Origin: an uncultured Candidatus Altimarinota bacterium
GTDB lineage: Bacteria > Patescibacteriota > Gracilibacteria > BD1-5 > JAGOOR01
Length of the DNA: 13,829 bases
Direction: 5' to 3'
Assembly: GCA_937920005.1 (NCBI GenBank)
Contig: CALETF010000115.1
Location: forward strand, 1-13,829
Shown here: piece after piece, positions 1 through 8,200 of the stretch
Layout: every line of letters begins with the position of its first letter
Position numbering within the stretch: position 1 is the stretch's first letter
Translations under genes and position numbers: made by a program
The notes under the pieces: model-generated
What the model saw: the letters and a program-made list of their open reading frames with translations, nothing else
Database searches by the model: none
Told to the model about the DNA's origin: nothing

Positions 1-248
1 GGCTTCCAGGACAAGGCAAATACCGTGAAACACATACAGCAGACTATATGACCGACTATCAGGCACGTCGTCTTCAGACTCGTGTCCGCCGTGAAAATGG
101 TGAGCTTGAGCTCATTCATACCAACGATGCAACCGCATTTGCATGCGGACGAGCGCTCATTGCTATTCTCGAAAATTATCAAAATGAAGATGGTACAGTA
201 AGGGTTCCAGAAGTGCTTGTTCCTTTTCTTGGGAAAAAGGTGATTTAG
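1..248 (+). CDS. serS: Seryl-tRNA synthetase, C-terminal fragment (5' end outside window)
   Basis: This is the C-terminal end of a class II seryl-tRNA synthetase, the cytoplasmic enzyme that charges tRNA-Ser with serine. The reading frame is open from base 3 and ends with TAG at 246-248, giving about 81 visible residues. The segment TDYQARRLQTRVRR followed by the class II motif 3 region TAFACGRALIAILENYQ and the ending VRVPEVLVPFLG matches the end of bacterial SerRS closely. The motif 3 arginine (in ACGRAL) contacts ATP in this family. No UGA occurs in the visible part; its glycines are GGN. The rest of the gene lies upstream of the window. Identification is from remembered family motifs and is secure. 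Confidence 0.95.
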   Translation, partial: LPGQGKYRETHTADYMTDYQARRLQTRVRRENGELELIHTNDATAFACGRALIAILENYQNEDGTVRVPEVLVPFLGKKVI

Positions 249-250
249 AT

Positions 251-279
251 TTGATTTTTCAGGTTAAATAGGGTACTAT
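251..279 (+). promoter_or_regulatory. Candidate sigma-70-type promoter for the 301-945 / 955-2466 unit
   Basis: A -35-like TTGATT at 251-256 and a -10-like TACTAT at 274-279 are separated by 17 bases. Transcription would start near 286, leaving a leader of only about 15 bases before the ATG at 301. The leader is pyrimidine-rich with no Shine-Dalgarno. The spacing is ideal but the call rests on consensus matching only. Confidence 0.55.
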
Positions 280-300
280 ATTCCTGTAACCTTTCTTTCT

Positions 301-945
301 ATGAAAATGAAAACTATTCTCAGTACTGGTTTAGCAGCATCGTTGGCTCTTTCTGGATGTAAACCAACTGTTACTCACACGCATGATCGTGTTCAGGATC
401 TCATGACAGCAGTTCAGCCAGGTGATGATAATATTCTGGCTGCTCGAGAATATTATGATGCTCGTCAAGATTTAAAAAATATTACTCCAGAGCAACGACA
501 GAGTTTAGTTCTCGGTCGGGCCAAACTTCGCCGTCTCGAAGAAGGACTCAAAAGTGGTACTATTTCTCTCGCAGATTTCGTAACGCAAATTATTGGGTCT
601 CAAACACCAATTATTACTGACGAGAACACGAAACTCAAAGTATCACATACTATTGGTAGACCTGTAGACGATATCAGATTTGGTGAATGAGAATGGGAAA
701 TATGGACAGATGACCAGAGTCCAAATAGGATCCTCAAGCATCCAAAAATGAGTTCTGTTGAGCTCAATGGTGGCTCTCTCACAGTAAAAGTTGAAGGTGA
801 AGAATTTGATCTCGAGACTCCAGGTGGTAAGTGGGATGTTATGGCTCGAACAGAGGGCGCAGAGGTGAGCACGTGAAAAAGAACCTACGTTTTTGATATT
901 GGTCTTGTTCTCGCTCAAAAAGGCACAAAAATTGCACACAAATAA
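301..945 (+). CDS. Lipoprotein of unknown function (two in-frame UGA-Gly codons)
   Basis: This gene encodes a 214-residue protein when UGA is read as glycine. The N-terminus is a lipoprotein signal peptide: Lys-rich start, hydrophobic core, and lipobox LSGC with the acylated Cys at residue 20, so the mature protein should be anchored to a membrane. The rest is hydrophilic; residues about 45-100 look helical and the C-terminal half looks beta-rich. I recognise no family. In-frame UGA codons lie at 688-690 (residue 130) and 874-876 (residue 192); reading continues smoothly through both (GEGEWEIWTDD; EVSTGKRTYVFDIG) to TAA at 943-945. Under the standard code it would look truncated at 690. A second ATG at 307 is possible, but 301 keeps the full signal peptide. 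The next gene starts 9 bases downstream, suggesting cotranscription. Confidence 0.85.
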
Positions 946-954
946 TTTTTTCTC

Positions 955-2466
955 ATGGCTGATACTCTTCCACTTCCGACACCAAATAGACGAAAACTTG
1001 TCTTTGTGGCCATTATAGCCCTGTGTTTTTTGATTGTCTTGATTGGTGTTCTGATGCTCTCTGGTGTTGGGAAAAAAGATACAGGAAAAGGATTTAAGCC
1101 AGAAACAAAAGAAGTTGTGATCTGGACAGTCAACATGCCTGCAACTCTTTTTGAAGCCCTGAATAAAGGATTCAATGATTATGTTGATCGAAGTGATATG
1201 AAGCTCAAAGTTCGTGATTTTGCTTCATACGAAGACTTTCTCGATATTTTCCCACGAGCTGTCCAGGCAGGCGTTTCTCCTGATGTTGTTCTCGTGCCAA
1301 ATCATGGAGGTCATCTCTACCTCGATCCCTATATAGTATCTCTTGGCGAAAACATCATTCCACTGGATGATTTCGAAAATCGATTTCATCCTCTTTTTGT
1401 CGATGAGCTGGTCTTTGAAGAAAAACAAAAAGTTGATTGAGCGAATCAAATTGTTCGTGGTCTCCGAGGAGTCCCAGTTGGTTTCGAGCCTCTCGGTATG
1501 TATTATAACCGAGAACTTCTCCCGACGACACCAGAGTTTTGGGATAAAATCATGGGTCAACTCTCTGATGATGCAAAGACCAACAAAGTTCCTGCTCTCT
1601 CTCTTGGGTATGGTCGTGCAACACCTGTGAGTGCTGATATGTGGCCATTTTTGACCATGCAATACAAAGGAGAACAGTTTAATTCGTATGATATGATTGA
1701 TTCTGTTGAATCTCGTTCTACTCTCGAAACACTCCTTGAGTATCGTCTCGAACCAAACAATCTTTCACAATTTCAGGATGCATATCGAGCCACACTCACC
1801 AATACTGATCTCTTTGCCCGTGGGAAAGTAGCGACACTTGTTGGTTATCCGTCAACAGAACGTGATATCCTCCTCGCTATCAAACGTGCAAAAAAGGATA
1901 AGGCATACGAAAATGTCTTTGAAAAAAATATCCGTTGGACCACTATTCCGCAGGTAGAAGAAGAAGCAAAGAAGCAAATCAACATGGCTCGTTATATGTA
2001 TTTCGCTATGACGAAATACGGTCAAAATCGTAACAAAGAAAAGCCATCAAATGATCCAGTGATCAAGTTCATGCAGTATCTCTCGACTACAAAAGCACAA
2101 AAGACTTTCTTTGATAATTATGAATATTATCTTCCATCTCAGCTTGAACTCTTGAAGGAACCAAAAGCACAGATTGATAGTAAAACAGGTGAATTTGAAA
2201 TGACTGTCGGGGATTGGTATGTTGCGACACAAAAATATGTAACCTATAATAAATGACTCCCTCACGTATTTACTTATATCGTAGAAAAAGCTCTCGATGA
2301 ACCTGGTGCGACAGCGAGTGTTATTTCGAGTAATGTTCTCTCCTATCTCAGTTGTAAGATAAATCATCTCACTGATCCGGATACCTATGACGTTCCATGT
2401 GAGTGTCGTACTGATACACAGCAAAATAATAACCACTATTGGCCTGTCTGTCAGTGGGGGGTTTAG
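955..2466 (+). CDS. Membrane-anchored extracellular solute-binding-like protein with Cys-containing C-terminal tail
   Basis: The product has 503 residues with two in-frame UGA-Gly codons (1438-1440, residue 162; 2254-2256, residue 434). Residues 1-13 are cytosolic-like and positively charged, residues about 14-36 form one transmembrane helix, and the remainder should be outside. From residue about 53 the protein resembles family 1 (sugar/oligosaccharide type) ABC substrate-binding proteins: VVIWTVN, SPDVVLVPNHGG, then RGVPVGFEPLGMYYNRELL, the segment where such proteins typically read GVPxGxxxxxLYYNKDL. Instead of a lipobox it has an uncleaved-looking helix. After the second UGA comes a tail of about 70 residues with four cysteines, while the main domain has none outside the membrane helix. 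No permease or ATPase gene is nearby, so transport is not shown. It starts 9 bases after the lipoprotein gene and probably shares its promoter. Ends in TAG. Confidence 0.85.
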
Positions 2467-2520
2467 TTAATCTGCAATCTACAATTTTCGATGACGAACT
2501 GGATAATTCCATGAATTCTC

Positions 2521-2526
2521 TATAAT
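2521..2526 (+). promoter_or_regulatory. -10 box TATAAT placed for a leaderless murF-like mRNA
   Basis: A perfect TATAAT lies 6 bases before the ATG at 2533. A start site 7 bases downstream of the box would be the A of the ATG itself, giving a leaderless message. No convincing -35 box is seen 16-18 bases upstream. The preceding gene ends at 2466. Confidence 0.5.
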
Positions 2527-2532
2527 TTTTTC

Positions 2533-3819
2533 ATGAAAAAATTCATTCAAAAAATCTTCTGCCTTCTTGCACGAATCTGTATTCTTCGCCATAAACCAAT
2601 GGTGATCGGTATTACTGGTTCATTTGGTAAGACGACAGCACGCCATGTTATTTTTGAGATACTCCATCGTGCTGGTCGTGACGTCTGGACGCCAGAAGGA
2701 AATTATAATGGGGAGTGGGGACTGCCTTTTGCAGTTTTACGGATTCGGAGTGGAGGAAAAAATTTCGTTGCGTGGTGTCGCATGTTTCTCTCAGCAATAT
2801 GGACTATTCTGAATCCACGATATCCACAGATACTTGTGCTTGAGTATGGTGTTGATCACAAGGGAGAGATGGATATACAGATAGATGTTGTAGAGCCAGA
2901 TATTGCTCTCTTCACCAAGCTCTCACCATCACATATCGAATGATTCTGAAGTGTGGAACTATATTATGCTGAGAAACAAAAACTCCTTCGAAGAAAACAG
3001 AAAAAAACTTTTGCTATAGGAAATGCTGATGATCCGCATCAATCTGATTTTTCGTGTCAGACTTGGTACGGAAGAGATAAAGACATGAGCGACCTCGTCA
3101 TCGAAAATATCATAGAGCATCCAGATGGTCTCGAGATTGATTTTGTTTTTCAAGGTCAGAATTATCATCTTGTATCACCTATTATTGGAGAACATCATGC
3201 TGGTATTTTGGTTGGTGCTTTTTTGGTTGCTCGTGAAGCATGAATACTCCCACTCGATGCTATTTCATACCTTCGTCATATTCACCTCCCACATGCGCGA
3301 TGAAATGTCCTGCGTGGTCTCAATGAGAGTCTCGTCATTGATGGAACATACAATGGATGATTTGAGCCTATCGTCGCTGGTGTAGAGATGCTTGTTCGTC
3401 TCGCGCAAAAAGATGGACGAAGAACTATTGCCCTTATTGGTGATATGCGAGAATTAGGCGCTCTTGAAACACTTCGTCACGAAGAGCTCTGGTTCGCGCT
3501 CAAAAAACTCCCAGTGGATTACTATATTTTTGTGGGATCGGTGTGTATGGAAATCATTCAGCCTCTTGTTGATCATGATTGGCGTGAGCGTACATTTTTT
3601 ACTCTGGATTCTCGTGTGGCGGGTGAATATATCAAGAGCCTCATTATGAATGATGCTGATAAATATCTCCTTTTTGCGAAGGGAAGTCAGAATACCATTT
3701 ATCTCGAAGAGGCTCTCAAATATTTTATTTTCCCGGAAGAATATCTCAAGCTCGTTCGACAAGACAGTCTCTATACGCATAAAAAGGAGCATTTTTATAA
3801 GACTCATTTTTCTTCGTAG
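2533..3819 (+). CDS. Mur ligase family protein, MurF-like (five in-frame UGA-Gly codons)
   Basis: This 428-residue protein resembles UDP-MurNAc-tripeptide:D-Ala-D-Ala ligase (MurF), the ATP-dependent cytoplasmic step completing the peptidoglycan pentapeptide. Visible motifs in order: ATP P-loop GITGSFGKTT (residues 26-35), EGNYN (56-60), LEYGVDHKGEMD (103-114), SHIEGFGS (133-140), a DGTYNGG segment near 271-277 where MurF has a D-x-YN motif, and GDMRELGALE (from about 303) as in the C-terminal domain. UGA glycines are at 2941, 2947, 3241, 3301 and 3358; the first two supply both glycines of the EGFGS motif, strong support for UGA as Gly. The P-loop lies at residue 26, whereas classical MurF has a roughly 80-100 residue UDP-substrate domain first; here there is only a short basic-hydrophobic N-terminus. 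Substrate is therefore uncertain, and I give no symbol. Ends in TAG. Confidence 0.9.
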
Positions 3820-3858
3820 AATTTTTTCTTCTCTTTTCTTTGTCTCAAAAATATTCTC

Positions 3859-3891
3859 ACAAAAACTATTTGATTTGTAATAGGTTTTTGT
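3859..3891 (+). terminator. Weak AT-rich hairpin after the murF-like gene
   Basis: ACAAAAACTAT at 3859-3869 pairs with ATAGGTTTTTGT at 3880-3891, with one bulged G and a loop of about 10 bases. The T run lies inside the right arm. It could end the murF-like transcript, but the stem is AT-rich and imperfect. The surrounding gap 3820-3966 is very AT-rich and holds no gene I can support. Confidence 0.35.
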
Positions 3892-3942
3892 CAATATATT
3901 TCCTGACTTTTCCGCGTCAATTTCTGTTTTTTTTCATAAAAT

Positions 3943-3948
3943 TACAAT
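3943..3948 (+). promoter_or_regulatory. Possible -10 box for the lipoprotein / giant protein unit
   Basis: TACAAT at 3943-3948 lies 18 bases before the ATG at 3967 and would give a leader of about 12 bases. The -35 region (TTTCTG, 3921-3926, 16-base spacer) is poor. A TGAC-N8-GTCA dyad is just upstream (about 3904-3919) and could be an operator or chance. Confidence 0.3.
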
Positions 3949-3966
3949 ATTAATTCTTTTTATTGT

Positions 3967-5232
3967 ATGAATCGAAAAATTTTCTTGAGCGTCTTACTTC
4001 TTTTTGCGCTCTCTTCATGTCAGTTTTTTAGCGAAAAGAAAACAGAGTTTGTTCCTCTTGATCCTGAGCTCTCTCAGACGTCATCGTTTGAACAATCTCT
4101 TCAGCTTGATCTCAACTATATTTCCAATTTCCGCCTTGATGGCTTCACGGATCCTGGGGAAGAGACCAAGTATCTCGTTGAACGAGAGAAGCTCATCGAT
4201 GCATACAATGGTGGTGATCGATCGCTCAACTTGATTCGTGCGTATATCTACCTTGCTGGTTTAGAGGGGAATTTTTCTATGAAATCAACACTCGAAGGAG
4301 AACTCTGCAAGCTCTATCCAGATACTTGTACGGCTGCTGTTGTTGAGGCTTCTGTTTCTGGTGTTGTAGCAGATTCAAAGGGTAAACCACTTTCTGGAGT
4401 AACCGTTGAGGTCCTTGGTACGAAACATTTCACAACGACAGATAATCAGGGTAAATACGCGCTCAATTTTCAGACCCAGTCTCCAAGCATTCTCCGTCTC
4501 AGAGCTTCTACGGAGTCGACCATGATTGATATCAAAAAAATTGAAATCGATGATAGTATTCGAAAATCTTTTTCAGTTCAAAAGTTTGAAAGAAATTTCA
4601 CTCTTATTGCTCCGCTTTCTTCGTACGAGATAGATACTGTTGCGAAGACTATTACTGGTAAGGATGCTCAGACGAGCTCAACAGCTTTTACTATCAAGAC
4701 CCCATATACGAAATATATCATCCCATTTGGATCTATCGTGAATGGTAATATTCCTTACAAAGGTAAGGTCAAAGCTATGGTATTTGAATTTAACCGTGCT
4801 TCTGGCGCTGCACTTCTCGATGCTGATGCATTTGATTCGATTGAGGGCTTCGCTTCTTCACTCTTTGTTACCTATGGCATGCCATATATTATTTTCATAG
4901 GTGAAGATGGAACTCGACTCGATGTGCTCAGTACGAATCCTATGTATATCGCGACGACACTTCGTGAGCGTGATGATTTTATGAAGACAAGCCGATTTAA
5001 TATCCTCTACAAAATGGCTTACGATGAGTCTCAGAAGGATACATCAAAATATCCTATCGATAGCAAATGGCTCTTTGAGCATGGTAATCTCCGCCTTATT
5101 CCACCATGGTGGGTTCTTGATAGAACAACAGGTTTTTGGGATAATGTCGGTATGCGTTTTGCTACGACCAATCCAGAGTCTCCATACAATATAGAAGCAC
5201 CATTTTATACTGTACTTGTTGGTGGTCGATAA
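3967..5232 (+). CDS. Lipoprotein with carboxypeptidase-regulatory-like (CarboxypepD_reg) beta-sandwich domain
   Basis: This gene encodes 421 residues with no UGA; all of its roughly 26 glycines are GGN. The signal peptide ends in lipobox LSSC with Cys at residue 18, so the protein should be lipid-anchored and exported. Residues about 40-120 form a charged, probably helical segment. Residues about 128-195 match the carboxypeptidase regulatory-like fold: SVSGVVADSKGKPLSGVTVE, then TTDNQGKYALNF, the usual G-x-V-x-D-x-x-G-x-P-L-x-G-V ... T-D-x-x-G-x-Y pattern of extracellular beta-sandwich modules. The C-terminal 220 residues are beta-rich and unrecognised. It is followed after 19 bases by the giant secreted protein gene, so the two are probably cotranscribed and may act together on the surface; this is inference. 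Start ATG 3967 gives the complete signal peptide. Ends in TAA. Confidence 0.85.
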   Translation: MNRKIFLSVLLLFALSSCQFFSEKKTEFVPLDPELSQTSSFEQSLQLDLNYISNFRLDGFTDPGEETKYLVEREKLIDAYNGGDRSLNLIRAYIYLAGLEGNFSMKSTLEGELCKLYPDTCTAAVVEASVSGVVADSKGKPLSGVTVEVLGTKHFTTTDNQGKYALNFQTQSPSILRLRASTESTMIDIKKIEIDDSIRKSFSVQKFERNFTLIAPLSSYEIDTVAKTITGKDAQTSSTAFTIKTPYTKYIIPFGSIVNGNIPYKGKVKAMVFEFNRASGAALLDADAFDSIEGFASSLFVTYGMPYIIFIGEDGTRLDVLSTNPMYIATTLRERDDFMKTSRFNILYKMAYDESQKDTSKYPIDSKWLFEHGNLRLIPPWWVLDRTTGFWDNVGMRFATTNPESPYNIEAPFYTVLVGGR

Positions 5233-5251
5233 AAATATTAATTTCTTTTCT

Positions 5252-8200
5252 ATGTCTCCTCGTATTTATCTCTCTGCTACTTTGGTTATCCTTGTGGCGC
5301 TCGTCTATAACTTTGGTGCTTTTGCCAATGTGGACATGGGTTATGAACAGCAAGCCTGCACCAAAAAAAAGCATTTCGTACAGGATGTCACCCACGGTAA
5401 GTGTTATGGTATCATCATCGGTCGCGGTATTGAAGATGTGCTTCTCCGTTGAGATGGCGATACGGTCAAACACCGCTACCCACAATGATGTAAAAATATA
5501 GATTGGAAAGAAGCAAATCCAGAATGGGAAAGTAAAACATGTGCCCCGTCTTTTAGCTGTCTCGAAAATCCAGCTGCTGATCTCACAAATGCTTCATTTA
5601 TTTCTGTTCAAGAACAGCCATATCAAAATGCGCCAGAGGTAAATCCTCCTATTTTTCCACTTGATAAGGATTATCTCAAAGGTATCGTTTTCTCTGATAA
5701 TACCACGGTTGCAGATACACCATCCCTCTGTCAATACACCTGTAACGATGGATATAAACTCTCTACTGGTCCATGTACTACTGGTAATACTGCTGTAGCT
5801 ACTGTGACTGGTACTACTATCCCTGCAACGACTCTCCTCAAAGCAACTATTACCAATGGAGGTACTGGATATACCACAGCTCCAACGGTCACACTGAACT
5901 CTGCTTGTCCAAACACTGTTACTGCAACAGCCACTGTTGCTTCAGGAGTTGTAACAGGTATTACTTTCGGAGGTACTGGAACATGTACTGCTGCTCCAAC
6001 TGTGACTATCGCTGCTCCTCCAGCATCAACTGCTACGACACCAACTTGTACTGCTGCTCCAACTGTGACTATCGCTGCTCCAACTGGTACTGTTACGGGG
6101 ACAACTGCAGTTCTCGAACTTGCGAAAAATGCGAGCAATGTCGTCACTGGTGTTACTGTGACAACACAGGGTTCTGGTTATGGTGCGGTCCCAAAAGTGA
6201 CCGTCAATGGTGCATGTACTCCATATACACCAAGTGTCAAAGCGACACTTACAAGTGGTAAAGTCACGAGTGCATCACTCCAAGTCCTCACTCCAACTGT
6301 CGAGGTGGCACGATGAACTCTCGAACCAAATAAACTCTATTTCGCTGTTATCGATGGTGGTGCTGGGTATACAACAGCTCCGACAGTGACTGTAGGTGGG
6401 CTCACGGGATGTACCATCCCAGCTGTCACAGCTGATATAGTCAAGCTCACCAATACTGGTGCTCTTTCTACTATTTGACCAGATAATGGTCGTGAAGGTT
6501 TCGAAATCCCAGCGAGTTGTACTGGAGATCCTACTGTGACTATCAGCGCTCCTCCTACTCTTGTGACCAATATTACTTGTCCAGCAAATACAACGTTGAC
6601 TGTTGCTGAGCCAACTGGTTCAGTGACTGGTACAGAAGCTAAAGCCACTGTTGCCCTCAATGGTACAACACTCACTGCTACTGTGACTGATGGCGGTTCA
6701 GGATACAATTCAAATCCAGCAGTGACTGTTTCAGGAGGTTCATGTACCAAGATGCCAAGCGCAACAGCAACTATTGATCCAGCAACCAAAAAAGTAACAG
6801 CAGTGACATTTAGCTTTACCGGTACTACTGCTTATGCAATTTCTAATGCAACAGGAACAGTCGCTGCTATACCAACAAATGGTGGAGGTTCTGGTTATAC
6901 TGCTGCTCCTCTCGTCTCTGTTACTGGTGGTACATGTACGACACGTCCTCTCGCGACAGCAACAATCAATGCTGCTGGCGTTGTCACTGGTGTGACTCTC
7001 ACAGGCGCTGTCGGTTGTACCGTTGCTCCTGTCCTTACGATAGCGAGTCCATCAGGATTTTCTTGTACTGGCGGAACAGTTGATAAATGTATCCCTCTGG
7101 TTTGTACCGGTACGTCTCCATCAAATGCTCTCTACTGTGAAAATGATCAAAAAATTGGTGGTCATGAAGACCAACCAAAAGTTCACCGAAGTGACGCAAG
7201 TCAGTGTACAAGTAACGCCAAATGTGAATGGTACTGCCCAGCAGCCACTCCATTCTACTGTGAATCAGCAAACACTTGTGTCACCTCACAGAATGAATGT
7301 GGACAAACAAACACCTGTAAAACTTCTGCTCCATCAGAACTCAAAACAGAAACAGACTTTCCTCTCATTCAGTGTGATGCCATCAATGCAACGAGCACAC
7401 ACTTCCGATACAAAATTACAAAAACAGGCGGCACAGCAAATGACACCTACATCTCACCCCTCTTCACTGTCGGTACTGCTGTCAAACATCCAACAACATT
7501 CTACGCTGGCACCTACACTGTCACTTGTCTCTACGGTACAGCAGCCAACACCAACAGTACCCTCACTGATTACGGCATGACACCAGACTCAACCTGTAAC
7601 AAAACTATGACCGTCAAATCAGATGCGAATGGTTGTAGCCGTATCTACCCATACCGTGGTTCTACTCTCTCTGATGAGATGTCATCTCCTTCTGCCTTTG
7701 ATGCATCATTCCGTTGTGGTAGTCGTCAAACAGTCTCAAGCACCACTGACACAAAAGCCTACCGTCTCCAAATCGGTACTGGTGACCCAGCCTTCCTTGC
7801 CTACGATCGTACCATCACTGATCTCTTCGCTGGTCTCGCCATCGGTCCTGTCTCAACACAGACACAGAACTACAACTTCACTTCTGGCACTGATGTCTCT
7901 TGTGCTGCTAAGGTAGGAGATGGATACTCTACGAATCCAAGTTGTCAGCTCCGTACTTGTACTGGTTCTTCTTGTGCCAATCCTCAAACCTTCATCGTCG
8001 TTCCTTCAGAAGAAATCACTTGTACGAATCAAGACAGTATCACCTACGATGTCGGATGTAATCCAGTAAGTCCTGACTACACTCAGTGTCTCCAATGGAT
8101 CTACGCTGGCACACCAACCAGTGGCAACACCTACACTCGTAATGCAAAAATCAAGGTCAACAATGTCGAACAAGACATCTACTTCCAGTGTAAGATCGAC

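Noticed and set aside
690..876. In-frame UGA codons as pseudogene or frameshift damage
   Set aside because: The frame never shifts, protein character continues through every UGA, and the same pattern recurs in five separate genes, some at conserved glycines.
2941..2949. UGA read as selenocysteine or as tryptophan (code 4)
   Set aside because: The UGA positions match conserved glycines in Mur ligases and hydrolases, TGG is used normally for Trp, and there are too many sites for selenocysteine.
5731..6789. Two Val/Ala/Pro-rich minus-strand ORFs opposite the G-x-GY repeats
   Set aside because: Their composition is the complement of repeated act/gct/ggt codons; they are antisense shadows of the repeat protein.
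5846..7060. CRISPR-like regular spacing
   Set aside because: The repeats are degenerate at DNA level, in frame, and encode protein; spacing is irregular and there are no unique spacers.
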